This document shows, one piece after another, positions 24,301-35,100 of a DNA stretch of 64,000 bases (within the stretch, counting starts at the first letter, position 1; every line of letters starts with the position of its first letter). Position numbers and translations under genes: made by a program. Location: contig NC_068347.1 of the NCBI RefSeq assembly GCF_014633365.1, positions 27,444,493 to 27,508,492 on the forward strand. Direction: 5' to 3'. The DNA comes from Diospyros lotus. Lineage: Eukaryota > Streptophyta > Magnoliopsida > Ericales > Ebenaceae. The notes under the pieces are model-generated. The model searched no databases. It saw nothing but the letters and a program-made list of their open reading frames with translations, and was not told where the DNA came from.

Positions 24301-26113
24301 AACTAGGCCTTTGACAACTAGCTTTTCATAAGAAAATACAATGAAAGGCAACAATATTAGGACAAGAAAGCAATGAGACAGCCTCACTCATTAATTTGCT
24401 ACTTGCCATTAATAAACAAGAATTCCCTAAAGCTGGAAGAAAAACATACAAATATGTATATGATTTCACCGAATTGTTTCAGTGTCACATATCTCCTATT
24501 GAATCATCATAAATTCTGCTGCTAATGAGAGTTATGGTGTGAGATATAACAAGAACCTGAGATGATTATCTTGACGACAGAACAAGTTTAGAATCCATAC
24601 TATAAAGATGTTTTCCTCTCCTTTCTAAGTTCAAATAATCTGAGTTGTCCAAATCACCTTCTTACTACACATGATGGTATAACATTTCATGTTTATTATT
24701 CATTCTCCCCCCCAACCACGGCGCGCTCATGCGTTATGGGGCAGCCTTTCAAGAGGTATATGCACTGCAGCTTCTATAAATGAAAATATGCTTCAAGCTA
24801 TGAACAAATGGGGCATACAGTGGTTTGGAGCCATCTTGCACTTCAGCTCTTGAAAAGTTCCCCCGGAGATTGCTCACATCAGCCAAAACTTTTCTTCCAG
24901 CATTTGTTTTTCCTAAACATAAATGAGAAACTGTTAGAATTTTGTCAGAAAAATAGTACAGAAATTCTAGTAAAAATTTAGACCATGTTTGCCTTACTGG
25001 AACTATCACGTTTGTCTTTAATACTCTTCTCCAAGATTTTGGGGTCCTCCTTTACATTAAAAGCAACGAACAACAAAATAAAGATACATAAAGAAAGCTA
25101 AATTTTAAAAATTCCCCAGACTCCCCCACCCAACCTCATCACAAGAAATGAGGAAAGAACCAATTCAAGAACCTTAGAATAGCCAGCCCTGGTTTGAGTA
25201 GTCCCTTTAATGAATGAAGTAGATTTCCTTCTGCGGAAAAGCACAAAAAGAAATACAATCAAAGTCTAGAAAAATTCCAAAACACAATGTTATGGTCCTT
25301 ATTTCTGTAAGCCACACCAAAAACTGATGAAAACCCACAAGAAATGAGACTGACCTCCAGTGTAATGCTGTTATGATGCACAAAAAGGACAAAACACACC
25401 TTAGGAGAGCCAAATGGTTGAATAAGACTAGGTTAAGCAAAAGCTTTATTTTCCAGCGACAACTAGAAGGAAACTAAGAGATGCCATTGCGGAACTAAGA
25501 TAGATCGAACTCTACACTTGAGAGAACTCTATGTAACTATATGGTGGCTTTCCCTTAGGATGTGCATCCTAACTCGTGCTAAAGCTAAAAAGGTGCACGT
25601 CCAAATGTTTCAAAACAATTGACAAATAACTAATGTTGGAATCAAGAGTCAGTCCTATCACATATCATGGCAGCATAAGGGATTCCTTTGACCTTCCACC
25701 AGGGAAAGGGGAAAGAAAATCAGTACGAAAAAACTCAATTGGAATTTCATCAATGGAAAATGCAGCACACGGGAAAAGGAAAATAGGGCTTACTTGCTTT
25801 GAGCATTGATGGAATCACGGCCAGGGACATTAACCTTATCGCTTTCCACATAAACCTTGAAATTTTTCCCTGCTGCTGTTTTCCCATGATAATTGAGACC
25901 ATGAACCCAAAGACATATACATAAATCGGAATTAAGAATAAAGCTTACCACACTTGCTGGCGCCATGATACTCTGCTCGTTTTGAGAATGTGTTTGATTT
26001 GACCTAAAATTAGAGGGACAGAAACAAGTCCGGGTACTGACTCACCAAAAGAGAAACCGAAATGACGGAATCAACAAACGACTAGGGTTTTGACTCACCT
26101 TGGGAGCGACCAT
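9305..26113 (-). CDS. CYCB3-1: B3-type cyclin, 23 coding exons
   Basis: Regulatory subunit of a mitotic cyclin-dependent kinase in the nucleus. Exons 5' to 3': 26113-26099, 26003-25949, 25875-25794, 25230-25173, 25049-24998, 24912-24819, 24206-24149, 23331-23280, 23191-23109, 22997-22965, 22872-22822, 22701-22653, 22547-22454, 21313-21256, 20212-20144, 19700-19395, 19320-19198, 10932-10843, 10743-10582, 10374-10315, 10000-9902, 9694-9516, 9443-9305. They total 2061 bases (686 residues; Arabidopsis CYCB3;1 is about 650). All phases agree. Seen: destruction box RKVLADVSN (94-102), a KEN triplet (414-416), cyclin-box signature [12 protein letters not shown] (from 464), [15 protein letters not shown], and a Cyclin_C domain to the stop. 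The start gives MVAPK, in the second transcribed exon. The N-terminal half is split into many tiny exons and is probably disordered; donors of exons 9, 10, 15 and 16 are uncertain (exon 16 could end at 19401). Intron 22 appears to be GC-AG. Intron 17 (8265 bases) holds a copia element with a LINE inside it. Confidence 0.85.
10564..10581. repeat. (TA)n microsatellite at a splice donor
   Basis: On the minus strand the intron after cyclin exon 19 begins GTATATATATATATATAT, so the 5' splice site is the edge of a TA microsatellite. Length changes here would alter donor positions beyond +2. Confidence 0.8.
11666..11948 (-). repeat. 3' LTR of the copia element
   Basis: 283 bases with TG...CA ends, next to the polypurine tract. 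It aligns along its length with 18744-19027. Confidence 0.92.
13363..15715 (+). pseudogene. LINE endonuclease/reverse transcriptase remnant
   Basis: The order is: C-terminal endonuclease part (to about 13695); linker with stops; reverse transcriptase with [20 protein letters not shown] (14439-), [20 protein letters not shown] (about 14693) and [12 protein letters not shown] (about 14942); then the C-terminal region to [11 protein letters not shown]. There are at least four frame breaks, including one at an A-run near 15580-15591. The catalytic FADD box reads FAND, so a metal-binding Asp is replaced by Asn. Confidence 0.88.
13363..15751 (+). mobile_element. 5'-truncated RTE-type LINE inside the copia element
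   Basis: The element is flanked by a 17-base target-site duplication (TACAGCTGCTTTCCAAT at 13346-13362 and TACAACTGCTTTCCAAT at 15752-15768, one mismatch). It starts inside the endonuclease ([20 protein letters not shown]) and ends in a TTG-rich 3' tail (TGTTGTTGTT), as plant RTE-clade LINEs do. Removing it and one repeat copy rejoins the copia sequence. It was inserted after the copia element and lies in the opposite orientation. Confidence 0.9.
18744..19027 (-). repeat. 5' LTR of the copia element
   Basis: 284 bases. On the plus strand it ends in TA instead of CA, a mutation of the terminal dinucleotide. The primer-binding site adjoins it at 18732-18743. Confidence 0.92.
20215..20312 (+). 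mobile_element. Au-type SINE fragment in cyclin intron
   Basis: The 3' part resembles plant tRNA-derived SINEs of the Au type: a TGCGTACAA-like core near 20251, then a CCCTCACAAAG block and GCCTTGTGCACTGCAGAC. It lies directly upstream (transcript sense) of the exon 15 acceptor at 20213. No A/B boxes or target-site duplication remain. Confidence 0.55.
21612..21775 (-). pseudogene. Small RTE-type LINE reverse transcriptase fragment
   Basis: The minus strand encodes [20 protein letters not shown] and [19 protein letters not shown], closely parallel to the LINE at 14950-15080 ([12 protein letters not shown]..., [17 protein letters not shown]). Only this short block is left, in the intron between cyclin exons 13 and 14. 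Confidence 0.7.
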
Positions 26114-26171
26114 ATTTTTGGTCTGAATGCTCCAGTCCTTCTAGGCGTTCTCAGATGATCAACAAGTTTCT

Positions 26172-26430
26172 CCTGAAAAAATGCACCGCAAGATTGTCTG
26201 AATGTTCGTTCATTCAAACAGAGTTCAGAAATCGATGTAAAGAAAGTTAACGACGACCCGTTGGAAGAAGAGAAAAACTGAATCAAAGAAAAACTAGGGT
26301 TTGAAGGGAGAGATAGCGACAGAGAGGGAAAATCGTTTAATTGAAATAGCACTCGACTTACTTGAACCTTCCGAGTTTAGGATTCCGATCTTCTGCTATG
26401 GAGAGAGAGAGAGAGAGAGAGGAATTGCCG
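26172..26430 (-). other. 5' UTR exon and intron of the cyclin gene
   Basis: A non-coding first exon probably ends at 26362 (TTCAA|GTAAGT) and is spliced to an acceptor at 26172 (TTTTTCAG|GAGAAA), 59 bases before the ATG at 26113. The upstream edge of the first exon is unknown but near a (GA)n run at 26401-26422. Confidence 0.6.
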
Positions 26431-26514
26431 TTTAGCTGCAGCGAATTGAGTTCATGCAATGCAATACCGCCTCTTTCCAAGTTTGAAAAACATGCGATTT
26501 TACTTAAGTACCCT

Positions 26515-26551
26515 CCGTTATGTCACATGCTCAGTTGAGTTCTGCTCCGTT
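26515..26551 (-). promoter_or_regulatory. MSA-like AACGG elements upstream of the cyclin
   Basis: Two AACGG cores lie on the cyclin-sense strand (26520-26515, TAACGG; 26551-26547, CAACGGAG), just upstream of the probable transcription start. A third, TTCCAACGGGT, lies in the 5' UTR intron (26262-26258). AACGG is the core of the mitosis-specific activator element bound by three-repeat MYB factors, which controls G2/M-phase cyclin B genes. The motif is short, so chance matches are possible; the clustering at this gene raises the likelihood. Confidence 0.45.
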
Positions 26552-26559
26552 GCTGTAAA

Positions 26560-27084
26560 ATGTTATAAAACACGGTAAATTGTAAACATCACTCATAAAT
26601 TTTGGCAAATTTTGACATTTAAGTATTTAACAAATGATAATAATCATATCTGTTGCTAATAAGATTATTTTAATCATTCTATAAAATTTAAGAATGATTA
26701 ACTAACAAAATTGTAATATAATATTAAATATTGAAGGCACTTTTATATTTTTTCAAAAATCATGGATATCTTTTACAATGATTCTAAATTTTAAGGATGT
26801 CATGTGAAATTTTTTTTAAAATATAATATATTTATCTTCACTCGTTAAAAATATTTTATAATTAAAAATAAAATATAATAAATAGAATTGATAAAATGAT
26901 CAAAACTTCCTCCCTTTACCCACTTTCAATTGGAGCGAGGTAAGAAATTATTCAATCGAATTCAAAGAATCTCTAATTATTTTTCAATTGATACTATTTT
27001 TATCATGTGTCCTACCTGGTCTTGAAATATTAATTTTTTTTATAAGAATATAAATAATACACTTTTTTACACAAACATTTTATA
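26560..27084. other. AT-rich intergenic
   Basis: Upstream of the cyclin promoter. No gene or transposon structure recognised. Confidence 0.5.
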
Positions 27085-27400
27085 CTTATAAACACCAATC
27101 ACTTAAAAAGTAAGATTAACGACAAACACCAACTTAAAAGTGAGATTAACAACAACAATCACTTAAAAAGAAAAGACCCAATCAGTTATACTTATAAACA
27201 ACAATTACTTAAATACCAACAATAAACACCCAACAAAAGACCAATAAAAGACCCAACAATCATTTAAATTGACAATACAAGACCCATCAATAAACAGTTA
27301 AACACCAATCAGGCAATCACTTAAACACCAGTGACCAATCACTTAAATACAAAAGACCCAACACCAACAATAAATACCAAAGCAACAATCAGTTATTAAC
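27085..27400. repeat. Degenerate CACCAATCACTTAAA / AAAGACCCAACA minisatellite
   Basis: Interspersed, imperfect copies of units such as CACCAATCACTTAAA, AACAATAAACACC and AAAAGACCCAACA repeat over about 315 bases. It is almost free of G on the plus strand. No protein content. Confidence 0.65.
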
Positions 27401-27563
27401 AATGGCAATGCCCGCCAACAATAAACACCAAAGCAGCAACAGGAACTGATGTTACTGCTTGTCCACGGTCCACCACCGTCAGGTACTTCTCGTAGCAACC
27501 TTTCAGGCAGACCACAAACGACTGCGTTGAAGCTCTAGCTGTGTGCAGTGTAATGACTGTGCA

Positions 27564-27566
<3 letters not shown>

Positions 27567-27609
<43 letters not shown>

Positions 27610-27611
27610 GG
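27567..27611. repeat. (GA)n-(G)n microsatellite
   Basis: A GA dinucleotide run of about 33 bases is followed by about 12 G. Open frames crossing it in both directions are repeat artefacts. Confidence 0.9.
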
Positions 27612-28082
27612 AAATTGAAAGGGAAAGTGAGTTTTATGGGATTTGGGAAGTGGGTCTTGGAAGGGAGGGTGACTGATAGCTTCATTATTGTTGGATACAC
27701 ACATGATATTATGGTAACCCACCCAAACAAACTTACAAGAGAAGCAGAACAACAGGAGACGTATGCTCAAGTATTCCTGTTTTGTGGGAGTAATTAGATA
27801 GAAAATTGGAAATCATTTTTCACAACTAAACACCACCTAGAACTTGTCAACATAGCCCATCAACCAACCATTTCCTTTTTGCGGACGAGCAATTCCAATC
27901 CAACAACTCCATCAAATTCTCCAAGCAAGCAACTGACACATTTACACAGGTGGAATGAGAAAGGGAACAGAGAATAGTTCAGAAACTCCATGTATTGCAA
28001 TTCAAAATCTTGGGCAAAATAAATATTATCACATCATGATATAATCTTCCACAGCTATATGGACAAGAATCTAGGTAAATGA

Positions 28083-28250
28083 CCCCCACAAGGCATAGGT
28101 CGGATGGTAAAAGGACAAGCGATATGTCGGTGTAGTCCAGTGAGTTGTGAGTTCGATTCCTCCCCTACGCAAGGGCAAAAAGCCCAACCTACAATTTACC
28201 TCTCCCTACATAATCGAGGGCACGAACAGGCTGCGTAAGAGCGGTCATCC
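28083..28250 (+). mobile_element. tRNA-derived SINE with target-site duplication
   Basis: The 168-base element lies between direct repeats of 19 bases (CAAGAATCTAGGTAAATGA at 28064-28082 and CAAGAATATAGGTAAATGA at 28251-28269, one mismatch). It has a good B box (GAGTTCGATTCC, 28149-28160) and a plausible A box about 40 bases before it. A diverged relative is at 40790-41018 (shared CAATTTACCTCCC and GCGGTCATCCCAAG blocks). Confidence 0.85.
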
Positions 28251-28546
28251 CAAGAATATAGGTAAATGAACCGGTGCACTTTATAACTCATGAAATCGCT
28301 GCTCCAGAAAAACAACACTGTTCAGATTGGCCGAAAATGCATCAGAATTCCAACAGCTGTTCATTAATGAGCGAGTCATTGTTAGAAGGAATAATATAAG
28401 CTCCAAATAACTCCAATCATCAAATGGAGTTGAACATCTTAGATGTGAAAGACCGTTAAGGAATCCAACTTATATGTCATGTGTATTAATAACCAAACAA
28501 AAGCCAATTCCAAAAAGGAATAACTTACAATCCCAAATATTGACAT

Positions 28547-30994
28547 CTACATTGTCTTTGCAGCCATAAGAGGTTTGGGAGGGGACAGAGATCTAATTTC
28601 AGGTGCAGAACTGGGAAAAAGCACATTAAGCTTGTGCATAAGAATGTCAGCCCTTGAAGGAATCTCATTCAGAAGGAATTGCTGGACAATTGGTTTTTTG
28701 AACCATTCCATAACAGAATCACCTGGGGCCCTCAAAACAACTTTACTGACCTCAAAAGGCGATGACACTGAACTCAACATTTGTGCAACCACAATCTTTA
28801 AAGTAGGTCCAGTGACCAATTTGATCCTTCTGGGCACAACACCATAGTACAACATCCGTTTCCTAAATCTATGGAGGGTGTGAACTACGGCAATGAGAGC
28901 AGCTCCAACCGATAAGTTTCTAACATCGAGAGACCAAGCAATTTGCTGATCAAACACGATTGCCTTTGGGAAAAGCTTATTTTCATAAGCCACTTTCCAC
29001 ACGCAACGAGCTCGATTTATCTGGCCCATAAGAACAAGGTAATTGAGGAGAACATTCACAAAGTACCTTGCAGCACCCTCTTCCAACTCATAATCAATAC
29101 CCTGGAAGAATTCCCTCACGAAGGATAACACAGGTTGCTTCCTCTGTTCTGGGCCCATAAATAATCCACACATAAAAGCATGTGCCTGATGATTTGTAGC
29201 ACCAAGGATAGACATCAAATGCCTCTCATTGTCCTCTTCTTGGCACCTTACAAGATGCGCTAGAATTGACGTGTAAAGTATGAGGTCAACTTTTGCAGCA
29301 GAGTTCACATAAGTTTCTAGAAGAGGCTTTGCCGATTCATACAAACCATTTTTCATGCATGACTCAAACAACTGCCTGATTATGAAATTATTTGTTCTAA
29401 TACCAGATGCACCCATAAACCGTAGCCACCTCAAAGCAAGATCGACAGAACCATCCTTGATATAAACCATTAGAACATCACTTGCACTCACATCGACAGA
29501 ATAACCCATGGCCTTCATTTCAAGTAAAACTTTTGCAGCTACGTCCACAAGCTTCTTATTTGCTAAAAGCGTCAGAAGGGCAGTACAAGTACTTAGTCCT
29601 GGCCTCAGACCTGCATTGTTCATTGAGTTATACAGCTTCATAGCAGCGTCTACTTGACCAGAAGCAGCATGCATTTCCAATAGACAAGAATAGGTCGAAG
29701 GAGTGGGCAAAAATCCAGCTTTCTCCATGTCTGAGAAGATAGACATAGCAACTTCAAGCTTTCCGGATTTTGCATGAGACTCCACAACCATTGTGTAAAG
29801 CCCATAGTTTGGTCTAAATCCTGCTTTCTTCATCTCATCCCAAATCCTAAGAGCCGTCTCCAATTTACCAGCCTTGACAAATGACTCAATTAATGAAACA
29901 AACATGGTTGCTGATGGCCTGAGTCTGAGACCTTGCATTTCCATGTATACCTTCATGGAGGTGTCCAACCTCCCAGCTTTCCCCATAGAATCAATAAGCG
30001 AGGCAAAGATCAGGAAACTCGGCCGAATCTTCTTTTCCTTCATCTCTTGGTAAAGCTTGAAAGCAGCATCAAGACGCCCTGATTTTGCTAAACTTGGAAT
30101 CATCAACTCGTAGGTGGATCCATCCAACGAGCAACCTGCCTTTTCCATGTCTCCATGTATCTCAAATGCCTTGAAAGGTAAACCCTTAGTCAAAAACATG
30201 GATATAAGTGAATTATATGTTTGGGTATCAATCTTAGACCCCAATTCTTTAACCTTCTTGAAACAACAAAATGACACCTCTAATTTCTCAGCTTTTGCTA
30301 GATACTGAATGGCCCAATTATATGCACAGGGCGAAGACACCCCATGGTTATAAGACTCCCGAATAATATCATCAAACAGTGACTGAATCTCATCAAAATC
30401 CCTACTCTGGTTCAACCTGTCGAAAAGTGTAGTATAACACTCATCATTAGGCGAGTACCAGGATTGCCTCATCGCCCAACGAAACAAACTTAAAGAAGCA
30501 TCACTGTCACCAATAATTTTCAAGGCCTGAGTAATGTGTGTCATGTGGGGCACAAATTGAAGCTTATCCAACTGAGTCTCCATTTCAGGCCCCCATTTCC
30601 ATCTCTTCACAATCTCAACAATTTTCGCAACGGCTGAAGCGTTCAACAACGGCTTCTTCAACCCGCCCACCATCACATGGTCATCAAGCCCTGGCTCGAT
30701 GGATCTTATGCCTTTACCAGAAAAAATAACGCTGCCCGATTCATCTAAATATTCTATATCTTCGGTCCACTCACTTGAATCCGCACCGCTCGTATGAGAA
30801 CAGTAACTTCTTGCAGCATTAGGGCTCTTTATTGAAAAAAAATTCCTAGTGATGCGGAAACTTGTCTCTCTGCAGCAGTCACTGGCCGCATTTGTAACTG
30901 AACCAGAGCAAGGGTTTGTCTGAATCAGGTGGACGTTGCTAAGGATATGCCTAGTTCGTTTGAGATTTCTAGGGCATAGAAGCCGAATCATCAT
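28547..30994 (-). CDS. Mitochondrial-type PPR protein with SMR-like C terminus
   Basis: A single 815-codon exon. Pentatricopeptide repeat proteins bind organelle RNA sequence-specifically and act in processing, stability or translation. The first ~70 residues are rich in Arg and Ser with few acids (MMIRLLCPRNLKRTRHILSN), like a mitochondrial presequence. From about residue 180 to 520 there are about ten 35-residue P-class repeats with the usual helix pairs, for example TYNSLISMFLTKGLPFKAFE and IFASLIDSMGKAGRLDTSMK. The last ~130 residues (ALIAVVHTLHRFRKRMLYYG ... MEWFKKPIVQQFLLNEIPSR) fit an SMR-like domain. Overall form resembles Arabidopsis At1g79490 (EMB2217); I cannot confirm orthology. 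Another ATG one codon downstream (30991) could serve equally. Intronless structure is typical of plant PPR genes. Confidence 0.9.
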   Translation of the reverse strand: MMIRLLCPRNLKRTRHILSNVHLIQTNPCSGSVTNAASDCCRETSFRITRNFFSIKSPNAARSYCSHTSGADSSEWTEDIEYLDESGSVIFSGKGIRSIEPGLDDHVMVGGLKKPLLNASAVAKIVEIVKRWKWGPEMETQLDKLQFVPHMTHITQALKIIGDSDASLSLFRWAMRQSWYSPNDECYTTLFDRLNQSRDFDEIQSLFDDIIRESYNHGVSSPCAYNWAIQYLAKAEKLEVSFCCFKKVKELGSKIDTQTYNSLISMFLTKGLPFKAFEIHGDMEKAGCSLDGSTYELMIPSLAKSGRLDAAFKLYQEMKEKKIRPSFLIFASLIDSMGKAGRLDTSMKVYMEMQGLRLRPSATMFVSLIESFVKAGKLETALRIWDEMKKAGFRPNYGLYTMVVESHAKSGKLEVAMSIFSDMEKAGFLPTPSTYSCLLEMHAASGQVDAAMKLYNSMNNAGLRPGLSTCTALLTLLANKKLVDVAAKVLLEMKAMGYSVDVSASDVLMVYIKDGSVDLALRWLRFMGASGIRTNNFIIRQLFESCMKNGLYESAKPLLETYVNSAAKVDLILYTSILAHLVRCQEEDNERHLMSILGATNHQAHAFMCGLFMGPEQRKQPVLSFVREFFQGIDYELEEGAARYFVNVLLNYLVLMGQINRARCVWKVAYENKLFPKAIVFDQQIAWSLDVRNLSVGAALIAVVHTLHRFRKRMLYYGVVPRRIKLVTGPTLKIVVAQMLSSVSSPFEVSKVVLRAPGDSVMEWFKKPIVQQFLLNEIPSRADILMHKLNVLFPSSAPEIRSLSPPKPLMAAKTM

Positions 30995-31075
30995 CTAGTA
31001 CTATTCCGAATAGGAGCAGTAGTATGACGTTACGGGGAAGTGAGTTTTGGGAAATCAGGCCTGCAAAGTCATACT

Positions 31076-31181
31076 AGGGTTTATGGTTCGAATACTTGCA
31101 AAGGGAAGATCTGTACCTTCGTTGATGGAGCCCTCTTTTTGCCATGTAAAGTCTCAGAAGAAGTATGAAACGGGAAACCCT
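31076..31181 (-). promoter_or_regulatory. Telo-box motifs upstream of the PPR gene
   Basis: AGGGTTT occurs at 31076-31082 on the plus strand and at 31181-31175 on the minus strand, within about 190 bases upstream of the PPR start codon. Telo-boxes are frequent in promoters of plant translation and organelle-biogenesis genes. The motif is seen; the role is inferred. Confidence 0.35.
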
Positions 31182-31199
31182 AGCTTTGGCTTCATGGCC

Positions 31200-32140
31200 A
31201 GCCAAAGCTATATCCATATACATATACATATATATATATTATTTTTAAAAAAAAAAAATAGTAACTACTAAATCAATGAAAAGTAATTTTGACCTAAAAA
31301 AGATTTTGTGATTAAAAAAAAATCGCGTATTACTATTCTTTTTACTGAAAAAATTGTTATATCTAATTCAATCTAATTGACTAATTTTTTTTATGGCTTG
31401 TTATAACAAATTAATTCACCCAAAATAGAAGCAAAACATTGGATATTATTGGAAGTACAATAATAGATTAGCAATGTTTTTGGCCGTTCGTTCCATTTGT
31501 TAAACCATTTTTATGGGTTTCTTTTTAGTTTTATATATGCTTTGTAAAGTACACCACACATTGCTCATTCTATTTTTTCTAACTTTGAAAAAAAGTATGT
31601 TTTAAATATATTTTGAGGTCTCAGCCATTCTTTTTCTCATTCAGGGCTTTGTGTTGGGCGAGATGTTTTGCAAAGCAGCCTCCTCTTCCAGTTTAAGGAA
31701 GCACCAACAGTTATGCTGTGTGTGGGCAATGCTTTTTCTAGATTATCACCAACATATATATGTGCAGAAGTTTGAATGATCAAAGTGAACAAACAAACAT
31801 AATAATAATAGTATTTACACTAGGCCAATTTCCAATCTCTCTCAATTATTACAGGCATAGAGTACAGAGAGGGGCTAGCCATAGAGGGCACATCCCTAGA
31901 AGGATAAATAAACAAGGGAGGAAGGAAGACAGAGAGGAAAAATCAAAGCATAAGAAAGATGGCAAGCCACATCTTAAACAAACCGTATAATTTTTGTCAT
32001 CGCATTATGTATCATAGAATCTCTTAACATCCTACCGCTACCACAAATTACAAGATCCGTACAAGATTTCATCCACGTCAAGTTAACATTGACTAACAAC
32101 AGAAGTGAACTGAGCCCCTTGGAACTGTGTAACAAGAAGC
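31200..32140. other. Intergenic between PPR promoter and ALIS 3' end
   Basis: AT-rich, with A runs near 31245-31260. No gene recognised. The right part is the probable 3' UTR of the ALIS gene. Confidence 0.5.
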
Positions 32141-32144
32141 TCGC

Positions 32145-35100
32145 TTAGTGCCCCCCTGGGTTGCGGTTCCATGACAAATATGATGGGTCGCCAAGTCGCC
32201 TGAGAAAGAAATGGAGAAAGCAGTTTAGTTTCACAACTTGCACTTCCAACCATCAATAGGCTGAAAAGCACTATAAAATGCATCTTCCTGTAGTTCCAAA
32301 TATGGTATTCCATAAGTCTTTAGTTACTTCTTTAGTAGCTTGATAAGAAAGGGGCTGTGAGTTGTGAAACATAGCCATTCTACACAGCCAACACCCAATC
32401 ACCATTCTACATGAATTCTACGCTCAGGTCTTTATACGCTCATCACTCATCAGATTGTAAGTCGCCAATTCCTTAGCAAGAGAAGTCTCAAAAAGTGCAA
32501 ATGCCAAGAACATCTATTCCCTGAGGGGGAGCCAGATCTCATAAATTTGGGTAATTCTTTAGCTAATACTATATTAATATAGCCTTCCAACGAAAAGAAC
32601 ACCATTCAGTGTACATAAGAAAGAGGGGAGCACAAGTTTAGCATATGAGTGCACTCAAATCATAACCTAGCTCATAACAGAAAACAGAAAAAAGAAGTAC
32701 GGACATGGTAAATATGGGCAAAGAAAACTCACCTTGGCTTAACGAGATATACAATGGTGAAAACCATAGCCAGAAAGAAGCACAACCCACCAACAGTGAG
32801 GTAGCCAATGCCAAGAAAGTCGTTCTTTCCACCAAGCCAGCTAGTAGTAGAAAGAACAAGCTTCTTCTTGCCATCAAAACTATACGTATTGTAGTTGTTG
32901 TGCAAAACCACGTGAATCTGTTCATTTTCCTCCAGATCCACCTCTATCTTCCCATACAACTTCCTAAAAGTAGGAAGAGCTGCAGTTCTCATCCAAACAA
33001 TTAGGTCCTCTTGATCACTCAACTGCAATGACAAAAAAGATCAATAAATAATGGATGTATCAATGAAACAAATTCAACAGATATAACTATTTAGTGGCCA
33101 TTAGAATGAACATTGATGACTAACTTCCATATGTTTCAAAAAAAAAAAATACACTCATAAATGTGATTCTGTGACACACAAATTAGATGGTGGGAACTTT
33201 GAGTAACTGGGATTAGAAATGACACTTGTTTATCAAATGAATGGTGTATACTAATCCTATTTTTGCACGGAAAAAAATATAAGACCATGAAAAGTTTTTT
33301 TCTCCAAAAGAAAATCAAGGAGAAATTTCAAACCTAAAGGATTCTATTAATCCATCATTTTGGATCTTTACAGATTATTAATTATTAAAGATTTAGCTGT
33401 AAAATTCGGGCTAGTCATTTATTAAACTGATTCCAAACACATGTTAATATCAAATACCTTGAGACAAGTAAAACAAGACATTAACATATTGAGTGAAATG
33501 GTAGGCAGTCCACAACACACTAGGCTTCCCTCTTTGTGAGGGTCAAAGAAGAGTCGTTTTTGTGCACAACCTTACCCTTGCTTATCAAAGAGGCCATTTC
33601 TACAACTCCATGACTTCCAATCACAAAAAGCAACCTTAGCATTGCAAGGCTCACCCACTAAGGGGAGCAGTAAAAATTATTAAGGCATATTTATAATATA
33701 TGTATACATGTGAACTTTGTTTTGCAGATGAAAGAACTTTCTAGAGTCAAGCAGGGCATAGAAGTAATTGTGATTAAGGCACAACCATTTATGTAAATTA
33801 CATGGCTAAAAACTTTTATTGAACTTTTTTGGTCTATGGTAGAAGCCTTACTGGAGTATTTATGCTGAGATTTTTCCCCCCTATAATAGCTCCACTCTGG
33901 AAGTTTTTAGGAAATACATCTTTCCCAAACTTGTGTTCCCTATCACTCTTCCATGAGATACCCTTCTTGGTTATATTCAATGGCTGGTTGTTGCGGGACA
34001 AGCTGTAAGTATCATTGAACAAACTCCAAGCTATAAGACCACAAGGCACAATAGGCAAGCCATGTGATTTGTCCTCAGGGTCACATCCGCTAGTTTCATT
34101 CTCACTTTTTTTATCTTTCAACTGCTCATCACTCCGGCTTTTCACATACCTGAAAGAGGAAATTATTAAATGAAGGGGAAAAAGATGAAAAGGGAAATTA
34201 ATTATCAAACATAAAACTCACTGCAGTTCTAATAATATCCCAATTGTTTAATCCATAAAACAGGAAGGATTCTATTATAAAAAAAGAAGAGAAGTTGATG
34301 CTCATGGATATGTATCTATACCACAAAACTGAATTGCAGCAATGTAATGTGCTTGTAAAACATGAGAGAAATACATCACAAACAACCATCTTTCGATAAC
34401 TGATTGAATTCTAAGAAGATATCCACAGAAAAGATAACTCTTAGAAATTATATTTCATTCGGAGTACAATTTATGTTATTACTTTCTTTTGTTTCTGATG
34501 CCTTGTATGGTTGTTTCCTATTTGGAATGCCTACACAAGTAAAGACATGGTGCACTAACAAAATTCAATATGGTATAAAGCTTTTATAGTGGTTGACTAA
34601 CAATATGGCATAGATTGGCACTGCATTTCTGTTCAATACATTGGAAGGATAACCTAGGAGTGCACCATCTAGAGTAAAGTGAGAGCCAATCTCAAAAGGG
34701 AAATGGCATTATTAGCCAGAGTAGGAACCACTGGTTCAGAATGAGGCCATCCCTGGGTGGGCTTAATGGGTCCTTCTGTGCTTGCTTCTCCTGAGAGTGG
34801 GCAACCTTTTGGACACATGGAGAGGCAGAAGCATGGTGCTACGCGATGCCAATGTTAGAGGCTATGACACGTTGATTACAACTTGGTTTTCAGCATATTG
34901 ATCAGGTTTTCAAGAATAGTGTTTGTCAAAATAAATTTAAAATACTTTTGCAGTTGAACAATAATATTTCTTGAGTCCCAAAAGTAAGTCAATGAACAAT
35001 AACATTTCTTTAGTTCCAAAAGTAAGTTTAATGAGAAAATAAGAAGTAATGACCAAACTAGGTTTCCTTCAAACATTTTGAAGGTAAATTTTTTTGTTTT

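Noticed and set aside
25950..25963. Cyclin start at ATGGCGCCAGC (25963)
   Set aside because: That frame cannot join to the following exons. The ATG at 26113 (MVAPK) keeps phase through all 23 exons.
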